Shown here in pieces: positions 1-11,690 of a DNA stretch of 64,000 nucleotides. Origin of the DNA: Takakia lepidozioides (taxonomy: Eukaryota > Streptophyta > Takakiopsida > Takakiales > Takakiaceae); NCBI GenBank assembly GCA_030704615.1, contig CM060732.1:56031053-56095052 (forward strand), read 5' to 3'. Under the pieces are notes generated by a model. The model had not been told where the DNA came from. It searched no databases and saw nothing but the letters and a program-made list of their open reading frames with translations. How positions within the stretch are numbered: the first letter of the stretch is position 1; each line of letters opens with the position of its first letter. Made by a program: the position numbers and the translations under genes.

Positions 1-637
1 TATTGGTCTATGGAAAAGCACCTCTGGTGCTGACAAGTTGGGCCGCCCAGGACGTTGAGGAACCGGCAGTAGCGGCGGTACTGGAAGAACGCGAGCGTTT
101 GTTGAAGCTCGCAAAGTACAACATTGCCAAAGCTAGGAAACGGTATGAACGGCAAGCGAATCAGAAGTGGAGGGAAGTTAAGTTTGAGGCAGACATGGTG
201 GTCTGGTTGAACATCAAGAATTTTTGACTACCTCCGGAAGTGAGTCCAAAGTTTGTACCTCTGTATGCGGGCCCCTTTCGCATCCGGAAGGTTATGAATG
301 AGGACGTGTATGAATTGGAGCTGCCGGCAAACAGCAAGGTGCACCCGGTATTCCACGTCTCCATTTTGAAGCCTTACTTCAAAAATGAAGTGCGTCCGAT
401 CGGCATCAAGTGTTGCGTCCGCCACCTATGCTATTGGATTATGAAAATGAACCTGAGTACGAGGTGGAGGCAGTGCTTAAGTCGAGGAGGTTCAAGAATC
501 GAGAAACAGAATATCTCGTGAAATGGAAGGGCTATCATCATGTGGAGGCATCTTGGGTGCGTGCCTCAGAAATGGGAAATGCATCCGAGGCGGTTGCAGC
601 TTTTGAAGGGCGACCTCAAAAGCGGAAGAAACGTTGA
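1..637 (+). mobile_element. Ty3/gypsy chromovirus polyprotein, 3' end (integrase C-terminus + chromodomain), disrupted
   Basis: Two overlapping frames carry the end of a retrotransposon polyprotein. The first part ends at a stop after LNIKNF (about 227). The next frame (240-400) holds the typical integrase tail with PLYAGPFRI, YELELP and VHPVFHVSILKPY. A third frame (410-637) encodes a chromodomain with YEVEAVL, YLVKWKGY and ASWV, ending at TGA 635-637. An integrase tail followed by a chromodomain is the hallmark of plant chromoviruses, where the chromodomain guides insertion into heterochromatin. The frame breaks show that this copy is not functional. The 5' part lies outside the window. Confidence 0.9.
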
Positions 638-2345
638 TGGGGACATCAACCTTGGATCGTGGGGGAGGAAATGCATGCTTAGCCCGACTTAGATAACTCA
701 GGAATCCGATTGCAAAAACTTGTATTGTACAAATTTTGTTATAAATGAAATGGTTTCCAAATGTTATGCGTCCTATTTTGTTTGGAATGGTGATACATGG
801 TATGGTTGGCTAGTGTGTAGAATGCATGCTAGCTTACAAAAATGGGAGAGGTAAATTGGATTAATCATGTGTTTGCGTAGTGCTAAAATCGGGTGACTCC
901 CATCCAAGGGGCAAGGAAACTTGCGCCTTCCTTGGGAGTTCACGTGCTAGTGCACACCTAGCGCGTGCGCGTACTATAACTGCGCTACCAAGGGGGTTGC
1001 CTTGTGGTGCGGGCTAACGCGGAAGCTACGTGCTTCCGTTCACGTACTATAATCGTGTAGCCTCGGGACAAAGTCGTAGTGCGGCTTCGGCGTGTTCCCG
1101 TACCTCAGGCCAGCATTCCAAGGCGGACCCAATTGTAGTGATTGGGGCGCATGGTTAGTTCAAGGTTATCTTCATAGTAAAAAAGGGTTCAAGGTGAACC
1201 CTTGCTCAAGGTGATGCCAAAAGCGGCATCATGAACGGTCGCAAGCAATGTTGTTGCAGTAAGGCGATTCGATCCTCAGGGAGGATCGTTCCTTGGCCTT
1301 GAAGTAGGCCAAGAAGAGTGCACTGGGTGGGGCTTGAGAGGCTCCACCCTTGGCCGGGACTTGGAGGAAGTCGGCCGAACTAGCTAGTGGAGAGTAGAGT
1401 CAAGTGTGGGGTTTGGTTCTTTGCCATGGGACGCCATGGTACGGAAATAAACTCCTTAATGTGGGATGCCACAACTTGGATGTTCGTTTCTACAAAATGG
1501 ACAAGTCGATGAGGACATCGACTCCCTGTTGGTAGGGGTGTGTGTCGTGGCCCTTTGCCTTCAGGGCAGGGGGTCGAGACGCAGGAGGGGCTGCCCCTGT
1601 GGTGGGGGCAGTGGCAGCGATAGGTACGGGGGGCCTGAAGCACCCTTGAGTGCCAAGGCACTCAAGGAGGCGGAGGCGCTCACTAGGTGGAGCCCCGCAC
1701 ACCGGGTTGCAGTGGGGGTGGCTCCACAAGGGGTGGTGGTAGCTTAGCGGGACTTAGTGGGGGTGGCATATGACTCACCATGGGGCGGAGACCTTGTGGT
1801 GGGAGTCGTGGGGAGTCTTGGGACTCATCACGGTCCAATGGGGCTGTGGTGGGTGGGCCAAGACTCACCACGACTCATCACCGGGAGTCGAGGGTCTTCG
1901 TGGTGGTTCGCCATAAAATGACATGGTTGTTTGTGAAACCCCTACGGACAGTCACAGAAGTATATATAGGGAGTAGTAACCCCGAGAACGGTGCAAGCCC
2001 GTTGGTGACCAAAAACTAGTGAGTAAACGAGCGAGCCAGAAAACGACCCAGGAGTGGGGAGCTATTCCGGACTGCCATCGACCAAAAGGGAATTTTCACT
2101 AGGCCCAAATTGGTGGAGGGTCTTTTGGAAGAGTAAAGGGGGACCGTTATGTCCCGGTGAGCAGCCGAAAGCTCCGTGTTGGCCCGGCAGCCAGGTTGGG
2201 AGTTAGGCGCGCGCATCAAAGTGAGTAACTATGACTTGAAGGAGAGCATACGGAACCCTCTCACATGCCCATTGGGTTTATCTACTTACTCGAGCTTACA
2301 CAACATTGATCAGCACTTTGGATCCCTGGGGGCTGCAAGGTCCCA
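638..2345 (+). mobile_element. Probable 3' LTR and flank of the gypsy element
   Basis: Directly after the chromodomain stop the sequence becomes non-coding and G-rich, starting TGGGGACATC, as expected for an LTR beginning at TG. It contains a TATA box (1961-1968) about 300 bp before the next element's coding region. GC-rich stretches around 900-1150 and short internal repeats of a GGGAGTC/GACTCATCAC type near 1790-1880 are visible. The right boundary cannot be set because the 5' LTR is not in the window. The short open frames here look random. Confidence 0.5.
1961..1968 (+). promoter_or_regulatory. TATA box inside the probable LTR
   Basis: TATATATA followed by a purine-rich start region is placed as expected for the U3/R promoter of an LTR retrotransposon. 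The call rests on motif and position only. Confidence 0.4.
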
Positions 2346-2348
2346 CCA

Positions 2349-3259
2349 ATGGCAAGGGCGAGGGTTTGCACACCCCGTAATGCCGCTTCTGCCAGTGAAG
2401 TGCTTCATTGGGCGCGCATTGATGCACATATGTCACCAGAATCATTCACCATCTTATTTATTCCTAATACTAACCATACCAACTCTAAACACCCAATGCT
2501 AAGTGACCCCCCTGGAGTATTCACGTTAGCTACATTTGAGCCTCGCTCAATCATTTATCAACCCCCACCGCCGTGGCGCAATCACATGAAATATCCAGAA
2601 CCGTTATTAACTAAACTGGTATGTGTACACCACTCACAAGACCCGCAAATACCTATCATTTTCTACCATCAACTGGACCGAATTCTAAAACATTTATTTG
2701 GTCACACAACCACGGTTCACCCGCCTACCCAAATTCCCAACAAATATCCCCGAATCAATCCGGACAAGCCATGGAGACATGTGACCCCTAGGCCTCTCTG
2801 GGTAGCAGACCAAAAACCTTTGCTATACCACTCCCAGATTTCACGGAACCCACAACCTTAAAATTCCAACCACAGAAATGCATATATACTGATGGCTCCT
2901 TAAAAGATGCCCAAGCGGGTTATGGTATATATTTGATTGGCACCAATACCAAAATATATAGCCGTCTCCCTGGTCGCCAGAATATCCTACGAGCGGAGCT
3001 TATGGCTATACATGATGCTCTCAAGTCTCTCCCCTACCAACTTACTTCAACATACTAGTTATTTACAGACAGATTGGTCTCCCTATACCTTCTCACCAAC
3101 CAAATTTGCATGCCATCATCACAGATTCACCATCCTGATATTACACTTATAAAAGGAATCGTCGATGTTGTATCATCTTTACCGTTGCAAAACCATATAC
3201 ACAAAGTTCTATCTCACACAGACATAATAGGTTATGACATAGTAGACCATCTTGCCTAA
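2349..3259 (+). mobile_element. Decayed non-LTR retrotransposon, linker and RNase H domain
   Basis: From about 2865 a frame reads YTDGSLKDAQAGYGIYL, then ILRAELMAIHDAL: the first two acidic blocks (D, E) of a type I RNase H. After a frameshift it continues to KVLSHTDIIGYDIVDHLA (about 3205-3259), the final H..G.D..D.LA block. RNase H degrades the RNA strand during reverse transcription. The preceding frame (2349-2861) fits the linker between reverse transcriptase and RNase H, but the reverse transcriptase itself is missing. Several stops and frame changes show a dead copy. Confidence 0.75.
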
Positions 3260-3479
3260 CTTGGTGCTATTCAGCCAATCATCAACCCCTCGACCAGTCC
3301 TATCCACCGGTCGCACACATACCCGTTTTGGCTCATATCAACAAGGGCTAGATTCCCGACCATAGCACCTATACGAAATCTGCACACACACATTCAAGGC
3401 AAGACCAAACTACTCATACAAGAATCCTGCACCTACAGAAATTCGTACATATCTAAGTGAGTCTCGTCCCCACACCTGC

Positions 3480-4300
3480 TACATAGTATGTCCAATCATT
3501 TTTGGACATCCCCCAGGGTTACCGATGCACAAATCAAACAAACTTTGAAATTTTGGTATGGTCAATACATGGGCAATCAACGACGGAACTTGTTCTGGCC
3601 ATTATTATACCCCAATACACACTGCGTGTTATGTTCATCCCAAAATCCCCAAATAGATACATGGCCACACTTACTTCTCCACTGCAAACCACCCCATAAT
3701 ACATGGGTTGTGGGTAACCAGACATAACCAAGGGGTTAGACAACTCCACAAAATTCTCACTTCACATCCGAAATCCAGATGGTTTAACCTCATCAATGCA
3801 GGCACATTCCAAGGTCGCCCACCGGACCACACCATACCCCCATGGCTGCTACCGTGTATATGCTCCCAAGGACACCCGTGCCTTTGTCTAGCAAGACTAT
3901 GCCCAAATATTTTGCTAGTCCAGGGACTTCCTATACAGGCATTGCCACCGACAGAACCGTTTCCATCTCTCAAAATACATTTATTGGAATTTGCATTCTG
4001 CCATGATCGAAATCCAGATCAATCAATTATGTACAAACATGAAAAATATGACCCAATCATACATGTCCTCCGTCACAAAGGCTGGAACACGGCACCTCTA
4101 ACCGTCATCACTGCGAGTGTCAGGGGCGGTGCTGATACCCATAATATCCAAGGTTTGAAAGATAATCTTAACCTACCACCCAAATACACTACACCTCTAC
4201 TACGAGCGTTGCATTTCACGGCTATTTCATCACTCACATCCCTAATCCTCAATAAACGTAAGATTGAAAGTGGCCAGCTAGCCACTGTGTGATAGGTTAC
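3480..4300 (+). mobile_element. C-terminal Cys/His and nuclease-like region of the same RNase H element
   Basis: After the RNase H block come CVLCSS and WPHLLLHC (a C2HC knuckle, about 3628-3685) and, in a shifted frame (3708-4292), RHNQGVRQL, PNILLVQGLP, LLEFAFCHDR, KYDPIIHVLRHKGW and LILNKRKIESGQ before TGA. The order P-(D/N), then E-F-x(3)-D-R, then K-Y resembles a C-terminal PD-(D/E)XK-like endonuclease domain; that assignment is my inference. The element seems to end in a structured tail near 4300-4380. Confidence 0.6.
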
Positions 4301-4383
4301 GGTTCGGATAGAGCCCACCCCTGAAAGGGAGCAGTACCCGCAAGGGGAAGAGGCTCTTATTTACGCTAGCTTCGGTTGGCGTC

Positions 4384-4402
4384 ATATATATATATATATA
4401 TG
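4384..4402. repeat. (TA)n microsatellite
   Basis: About nine TA repeats directly after the RNase H element's 3' region, possibly its tail. Confidence 0.8.
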
Positions 4403-5393
4403 GGAATGTGCACACCTGGCGCGAAACAACCTTCTAGAAGGCCAGCGAAGGCGACAGAGACGGCTGGGCTCCCTGAGAGAGGGTATAGAGCGTCTGGAGC
4501 CCGGCCCACAAAAGAAGGAGCTTGCGGAGCGCTCGGAGAAAATTGCCAGATCAATCATGTGGAGCTCGGCATTGGGGTGCTCCTTTTGAACTTTAGGGTA
4601 GAGGATACCACCCGGTAACCAGTTGAATAGTTGAACGGTGGTTGGTATTATGTGAGCACAGCGTGAGCATGCTCACGTGAGCACAACCCACGATCACGGG
4701 TGTTTTATGTTTTTCGAACCTCGGGCATAGGAGTTATATGTTTTCAAAACATAATAAAATCATGAGCGGGTATAGAGGACTGGTGCATTTGTATAATGCA
4801 TCTGCGCCAATTCAGCAAGGCGAAACCTTCAGTAGTATAGACAAAAACCCTAAACCTATAGCGGCGGCGGTGAATTTCGCACCGAGAAATACTTGGTGAT
4901 ATGGGCACAAACTAAGCATAAAAAGCCATGCATGTAGGGTAACATGTTCATCAGGTATAGGGGCTATTTGTTCTTTATGTTTTAGTTTCGCATAATTATT
5001 AGTTTCGACAATTTCATCTCGCTGCGAAAATTTCACGGAAGTTCGGGAAATATGCCCTTGTGCTCACGCGCTACCCAACCTTGAGCTCTTCATCTTTATC
5101 AAACCGTCTGTAGTAGCAGCTCAGGTCGTGGTGGGTCTACGGCAGCGTTAGGCGGTATATTGATTACCTGATATACCCGGCGGGAATATCCTAGAATATC
5201 ATGATATATTGATATATATATGCCCTGGTGTGGCAAGTTTAGGTACTTGATATATACCTTTATATTAGGGTATATTTTTATGAGCCTCTCATTTTTTAAT
5301 ATTAGCGACTTCAATGCACCTATGGGCCCGCCAGTACAGCCCATGGGGTGAGCGGATAACCCACCGCCTATTCATCAGGTTCGGATTCTGAAT
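4403..5393. other. Non-coding spacer with GTGAGCA repeats and AT palindromes
   Basis: No credible coding region. At 4650-4690 several GTGAGCA/TGCTCAC motifs form a small palindrome, a word also found at the ends of the 6.5-9.3 kb repeat. At 5155-5290 an AT-rich stretch has many short palindromes of the ATATATCAA/TTGATATAT kind. Confidence 0.5.
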
Positions 5394-5720
5394 TTTTTCT
5401 AAGTCCTGGTTCTTCATAGAGTACCCTCCAAGAGACTGACTCTAACCTTCGAGCGGACTGGCGATTGGCGAGCAGACTAGCGACTCCAACTGGCGCACTG
5501 ACTCCAACCTTCAACCAGACTGGCAGACCCTCCTCAGACAAAATATAAAATTATTATTTAACACACATGTAGTGTCATCTGATAGGATTTGAACACCAAA
5601 CCGCATACTTATTACAGGTTGTTCTTTACCGCCACACTACTCGGTGCTTTCTTCAACATCTTCAAAAACTAAGGCTTCGCGTTGCTCCGCACTACTAGCG
5701 ACGAATTCTGATAATTAAGT
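5394..5720 (-). mobile_element. Candidate tRNA-derived SINE
   Basis: Read on the minus strand, 5645 down to 5570 resembles a tRNA with an A-box-like TAGTGTGGCGG and a B-box GTTCAAATCC about 35 bp later. These are the internal promoter elements used by RNA polymerase III. The body continues to lower coordinates and ends near an A-run at about 5400. A mutated acceptor end and loop rule out a working tRNA. Ends and target duplication are not certain. Confidence 0.45.
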
Positions 5721-5741
5721 TCAATTTTTCACAAAAAAAAG

Positions 5742-6520
5742 ATGGGTCATCCCCTCTTTGCCCTTTTCCAGGGTTGCCAGGCTTGCACACTCATTGCAAA
5801 CACAAACAAATCTGATGTGGTTGGGCTTCACCCCTTTGCGCAAAATCTACTCATAGGTCTCAAAAGCATTCCTACCACACCTATGCTTGGTAAATCCTGC
5901 CAACATTATATTCCACGCGATCAAGATCGTTGAGGCATTCTGTTGAATGCTTCCGCATCTTTTGCTCATAGGTCCCCAAAACCTCCATCCCACACCCATG
6001 CTGGGCATTTCCTGTGATCATCGCATTCCACGACACCACATCCCGTTCAGCCATGTTGTCAAATACTCTCTTTGCAACCTTCATGCTCCCGCATTTTGCA
6101 TACATGTCAACAAGGCTATTGTTCAAATTAGATTTGGTACAAGTCCAGCTTTCATATGTCAGCATGGACCTCTTTGCCATTTTCCAGGGCTGCCAGTCTC
6201 GCACAAGCCTTGAGAATGCAAACAAATGTGACCTGATCGGGCATCACCCCTTGCTGTATTAGTTGATCATATGTCTCGAAGGCATTCCTACCACAACCAT
6301 GCTTGGTATATCCTGCCACCATATTGTTGAACACTAGACATGCCTCCCTTACATTCCCATATTTGGCATACATAACATAACATAGGGCAGTCTCCCAATT
6401 AATGTATGACGAAATTCCAGCTTCGATAATGTCAACATGGATATCTTTGCCCTTCTCCAGGGCCACCAAGCTGGCACCAACATTGAGAACACAAATGAAT
6501 GTGGCTTGCACACAAGGGCA
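5742..6520 (-). pseudogene. PPR (PLS-class) pseudogene fragment 1
   Basis: Minus-strand frames show classic PPR motifs: SLVDMYAKCGSMKVAKRVFDN, then DVVSWNAMITG (5881-6225), and ALEKGKDIHVDIIEAG, TKHGCGRNAFETYDQ and MPDQVTFVCILKACA (6152-6511). PPR proteins bind organellar RNA; the PLS class guides C-to-U editing. Frameshifts separate the pieces and there is no start or C-terminal E domain. The block ends where the composite repeat begins near 6527. Confidence 0.85.
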
Positions 6521-6949
6521 GCAAAGGCGTGAGCAGAACCTGTGAGCAGATTCCCTTATCCGTGAGCAGATTCCCCCAAGCGTGAACAGATTGTAAGCGT
6601 GAGCAGATTATTGATGCGGATCCTCAAAACGAAGGAACAAGTGGGCCTATTGCAGTGGACACAAACTCCACTGCAACGACGCAATCTTCTCTCCATCGGA
6701 TCGAAGACAGACATGCTCCATGACGACAATATGGCACGAATATGCGATGAAAACTGACGAATGAATGTATCTGTGATGAATGTAAAACGGAATGGATGAA
6801 CATTGGATGAGTGTCGGATGAAAAATTGCCTAGATGAGTGAACCATGAATGACTGCAACAACATGTATCCTTACCGATCAGCATGTGCACATGGATCCAT
6901 GTGTTGTTGAGTTTAAATAAGTGTATTTTAATTTGGCAGAAGCTTAATT

Positions 6950-8700
6950 CCGGCCCAGAAGACCAGCCAGATTAAGCTGGCGTCAACGCCACCTTCATCT
7001 GACACATTCAGAGGGGAAAAAACAAAAAATAATAAAAAATTTATTTTTTGTTTTTTTGTTTTTTGGATAACTTGCAAATGAACCCACCCCTGCTTTGCAA
7101 GCAAGAGACCTGGCGTTTACCCAGCATGGATTTCTGATCACCTGGAAGAAGGACATGACAACGAATCGTAAGCCGAGCAATTTGTAGGTGCCATTCACCC
7201 CAAATAGCACACCAGAAGACCAGCAAGATTAAGGTGTCGTTAACGACACCTTAATCTGGCATATTCGGGGAAAATAATTAAAAAAATAATAACAACAAAT
7301 ATTATTTTATTATTATTATTTTTGAAAACTTGCAAATGAACCCAGCCCTTGCTTTGCAACAAAAGACCTGGCGTTTACCCAGCATGGATTTCTGGTCACA
7401 TGGAAGAATGACATGACAACGAATCATAAGCCGAGTAATTTATAGATGTCATTCACCCCAAATAGCACGCCAAAAGATCAGCCAGATTAAGGTGCCATTG
7501 ACGACACCTTAATCTGGCACATTCGGGGAAAAATTAAATAAATAAATAAATAAATTTTATTTTAATTGTTTTTTGGGAAAACCTGCAAATGAACCCAACC
7601 CCTACTTTGCAAGCAAAAGACCTGGCATTCACCCAGCATGGATTTCTGGTCACATGGAAGAAGGACATGACAACAAATCATAAGTTATGTGGTCCAAACA
7701 ATTTGTAGATGCCATTCACCCCAAATAGCACACCGAAAGACTAGCCAGATTAGATTAAGGTGTCGATGACGACACCTCAATCTGGCACATTCGGGGAAAT
7801 ATAATATAATATAATATATATATCTTGGAAAACTTGCAAATGAACCCAACCCCTGCTTTGCAAGCAAAAGACCTAGCCTTTACCCAACATGGATTTTCTG
7901 GCACATGGAAGAAGGACATGACAATAAATCATAAGTTATGTGGTCCGAGCAATTTGTAGATGCCATTCACCCCAAATACCAAAAGACCAGCCAGATTAAG
8001 GTGTCGTTGATGACACCTTAATCTGGCGCATTTGGGAAAAAATAAAATAAAAATAAAAATTGGAAAACTTGCAAATGAACCCAACCCCTGCTTTGTAAGC
8101 AAAAGACATGACGTTTACCCAACATGGATTTCTGGTCACATGGAAGAAGGGCATGACAATCATCATAAGTTATGTGGTCCGAGCAATTTGTAGATGCCAT
8201 TCACCCCAAATAACACACCAAAAGACCAGCCAGATTAAGGTGTCGTTGACGACACCTTAATGTGGCACATTCGGGAAAAAATAAAATAAAAATAAAAATA
8301 AAAATTGGAAAATTTGCAAATGAACCCAACCCCTGCTTTGCAAGCAAAAGACCTAGCGTTTACCCAGCATGGATTTCTGGTCACATGGAAGAATGACATG
8401 ACAACGAATCATAAAGTTATGTGGTCCGAGCAGTTGCCATTCACCCCAAATAACATACCAGAAGACTAGCCAGATTAAGGTAGATTAAGGTGTCGTTGAC
8501 GACACCTTAATCTGGCACATTTGGGGAAAAATAAAATAAAAATAAAAATTGGAAAACTTGCAAATGAACCCAACCCCTACTTTGCAAGCAAAAGACCGGG
8601 CATTTACCCAGCATAAATTTCTGGTCACATGGAAGAAGGACATGACAACAAATCATAAGTTATGTGTTCCGAACAATTTGTAGATGCCATCCACCCCAAA
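6950..8700. repeat. Seven-unit tandem array (~240-260 bp) with a hairpin in each unit
   Basis: Each unit contains GCAAATGAACCCA, ATGGATTTCTGGTCACATGG, GATGCCATTCACCCCAAAT and an inverted repeat. The arms GCCAGATTAAGGTGTCG and CGACACCTTAATCTGGC (17 bp) flank a 4-bp loop. Hairpins start at about 6966, 7223, 7481, 7744, 7990, 8229 and 8469, so the period is 239-263 bp. Hairpins 4 and 7 carry small internal duplications. An A-rich spacer of varying length follows each. Minus-strand frames repeat RSLACKAGVG, but stops interrupt every unit. Confidence 0.9.
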
Positions 8701-9059
8701 TTGCATACTAGAAGATGTTACAGATGCCATGTTATGCGGAGGCTGCAGCTTGCAAATTTAGTCTCCTCTTTTCTCTCCCTCATGTGCTTTACGACAAAGA
8801 GGATTTTGTGCAGAGCAAAGCTAGTGTCTTCATAGACAGTTCTGCCTTCGTTTTGGATTCCGACTCCAGTAGCAGTGGATATTCTTCGTCGGAATGAATC
8901 GGCTGTTTTAAAACAATTTCTATTAAAGCACCAAACGGCCTCTCCACCTTCTTTGCAATTGGGTGTCAGGTATCAGCAACCCTCTGGTACCTGAACCCTT
9001 TGCAGTTGGCAGGTGTTCACTCTGGAGCTCGGGGGATTTGGCAACCACTACTCAAAAAT

Positions 9060-9172
9060 GCTTTTTAATTTTGCATTCAACCACAAACTACATTCATCCA
9101 TGTGCCATTCGTCCAACATACATTCATCGCCCATTCATCCATCATTCATCCGTCATTCATCCATAACGATGA
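9060..9172. repeat. CATTCATCC simple repeat
   Basis: Irregular repeats of CATTCATCC and close variants. The same word in inverse lies at 6735-6880 and, independently, around 42000-42115. Confidence 0.7.
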
Positions 9173-9319
9173 TTTGGTATGCATGTTATACTGGACACTA
9201 CCCGCAATAATAGGTCCTCTAAGCCGAATAGGTGTCCACGGTTATAGGTGAGCACATCCAGAAGCGTGAGCAGAATTCTGCTCACGGAATTTTCTGCTCA
9301 TGGATTCTGCTCACGGTTT

Positions 9320-11394
9320 AGCAATCCCCCTTGCACACGCATTACAAATGCACACAAATGTGATGTGGACGGGCTTCCCCCCTTCTCCCATCATGGACCT
9401 CTTTGCCCTTTTCCAGGGCTGCAAGGCTTGCACAAGCATTGCAAACGCTCACAAACGTGATGTGGTTGCATTTCACCCCTTCCCCCATCATTTGCTCATA
9501 GGTATGATCCAAGGCCTCCATCCCGCGCCCCTGCTGTGCATATCCTGCAAGCATGGCGTTCCATGACACCAAATCTCGTTCAACCATATTGTTGAAAACT
9601 CCCTCCGCATCCTCAATGGTCCCACATTTGGCATACATGTCCACGAGGGTATTGTTCAGAATCACATCTGTACAATTCCAGCTTTGGCGATGCAACCATG
9701 CACCTCTTTGCCCTTTTCCAGGGCTACCAGGCTTGCACACGCATTGCAAACTCACACAAACGTGATGTGGTCGCGCTTCACCCCTTCCCCCATCATTTGC
9801 TCATAGGTCTCCAAGTCCTCCATCCCACGCCCTGCTGTGCATATCCTGCAAGCATCACGTTCCACGACAACAAAGCTCGTTCAACCATATTGTTGAACAC
9901 TCCCTCTGCATCCTCAATGCTCCCACATTTGGCATACATGTCCACCAGGGCAGTGTTCAGGATCACACCCGGTACAGTTCCAGCTTTGGCGATGCAACCA
10001 CGCACCTCTTTGCCATTTTTTCAGGGCCTCCAGGCTTGCACACGCATTGCAAACGCACACAAACGTGATGTGGTCAGGCTTCACCCCTTCCCCCATCATT
10101 TGCTCATAGGTCTCCAAAGCCTCCATCCCACGCCCTTGCTGTGCATACCCTGTAAGCATCGCATTCCACGACACCACATCTTGTTCAACCATTTGAAACT
10201 CCCTTCGCATCCTTCATGCACCCACATTTGGCATACATGTCCACCAGGGCAGTGTTCAGGATGACATCTGGTACAAATCCAGCTTTAACGATGTCACCAT
10301 GGACCTCTTTCCCCTTTTCCAGAACTCCTAGGCTTGCACACACATTGCAAACACAAACAAATGTATTGCGGATGGGCTTCACCCCTTTGCACATCCAATT
10401 GCTCATAGGTCTCCAAAGCCTCCATCCCGCATCCTTACTGTGCATATCCTGCAATCATCGCACTCCACGACACCACATCTCATTCAGCCATACTGTCGAA
10501 CACTCCCTTTGCATCCTCGATGCACTCACATTTGACATACATGTCCAGCACGGCAGTGTTCAAAATGACATCGGGTACAATTCCAGATTTGACGATGTCA
10601 CCATGGACCTCTTTGCACCATTCCAGGGCTGCCAGGCTTGCACACGCATTGCCAATGCAAACAAACGTTATATATGTGGTTGGGCTTCACTCCTTTGCAC
10701 ATCATTTGCTCAGAGGTCTCCAAAGCCTCCATCCCGCGCCCTTGCTGTGCATATCCTGCAATCATCGCACTCCACGACACCACATCTCATTCAGCCATAC
10801 TGTCAAACACTCTCTTCATACATATCCACAAGGGTATAATTGTTTAGAATGACACTTGGTACAATTGCAGCTCTGACAATGTCGACATGGACCTCTTTCG
10901 CCCTTTTCCAGAGCTGCCAGGCTTGCACACGCATCGCAAATGCACACAAATGTGATGTGGTTGGGCTTCACCCCTTCCCCCATCATTTGATCATAGGTCT
11001 CCAAAGCCTTCATACCACGTCCTTGTTATGCATACCCTACAAGCATCGTCTTCCATGACACCACATCTCGATCAGCCATAGTGTTGAAAACTCCCTTCGC
11101 ATCCTTAATGCACCCGCATTTGGCATACGTGTCCACCAGGGCAGTGTTCAGAATGACATCTGGTACAATTCCAGTTTTGACGATGTCACCATGGACCTAT
11201 TTCCCCTTTTCCAGAGCTCCCAGGTTTGACATGTTGACAAGGGTGTTGAGGAGAAAAACACTTGGCGTGAATCCACTTTGGATAATGTGAGTGTGCACCC
11301 GTTTTCCAGCTTCTAGACCTTTCATCTTGATGCACTTAAGCAAGAGACAGACAAACGTATCTGAATCTGCTGAAATGCCTCCTACATTTGGCAT
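9320..11394 (-). pseudogene. PPR pseudogene array of ~300-bp repeated modules
   Basis: The minus strand repeats one module roughly every 295-300 bp. Each has ALVDMYAKCGS, EDAEGVFNNMVERD, VSWNAMLAGYAQQGRGMEA, LETYEQMMGEGVKP, FVCVCNACASL and ALEKGKEVHGDI. The marker CCACATTTGGCATACATGTC recurs near 9631, 9922, 10221, 10526, 11113 and 11387. One module is about three PPR motifs. Frameshifts break every module and there is no continuous protein. The near-identical modules point to recent unequal crossing-over or gene conversion, mostly after loss of function. The last piece (11197-11394) has LEAGKRVHTHIIQSGF, also found at about 13910-13990. Confidence 0.85.
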
Positions 11395-11690
11395 ACATGT
11401 CCACGAGGGTATTGTTCAGAATCACATCTGGTACAATTCCTGCTTTTGCGATGCAACCATGTACCTCTTTGCCCTTTTCCAGGGCTGCCAGGCTTGCAAA
11501 CACACAGACGTGATGTGGTCGGGCTTCACCCCTTCCACCATCATTTACTCATAGGTCTCCAAAGCCTCCAACCCACACCCCTGTTGTGCATAAGCATGGC
11601 GTTCCGCGACACCACAGTTCATTCAGCCACATTGTTGAACACTGTTATCTATTTTTGGATACTTTTCTGCTGCCACATTGGCAGTTACTT
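11395..11690 (-). pseudogene. Extra copy of the PPR module, truncated
   Basis: The strand again shows the module (CATTTGGCATACATGTCCAC at about 11387, then the ALEKGK region at 11463-11490), with a deletion. It abuts the C-terminal region of the next PPR relic. Confidence 0.6.

Larger units (their letters stand above)
6527..9316. mobile_element. Composite repeat with inverted GTGAGCAGA-rich ends, inserted in PPR debris
   Basis: PPR sequence stops at about 6520 and resumes at about 9320. Between them the left end has four or five copies of (C)GTGAGCAGA (6528-6609) and the right end has the same word inverted, TCTGCTCAC (9262-9316). Just inside, 6735-6880 carries GGATGAA-type repeats whose inverse, TTCATCC, fills 9060-9170. 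This arrangement looks like a foldback-type transposable element with a tandem array in its centre. No transposase is visible. It could also be a fortuitous pairing of two repeats. Confidence 0.5.

Noticed and set aside
1380-2019. Several short open frames in the region after the first gypsy element
   Set aside because: Composition-driven frames on both strands in GC-rich LTR-like sequence, with no recognisable motif.
6950-8700. CRISPR-like repeat array
   Set aside because: Units are about 250 bp with similar, not unique, spacers, in plant DNA without cas genes.
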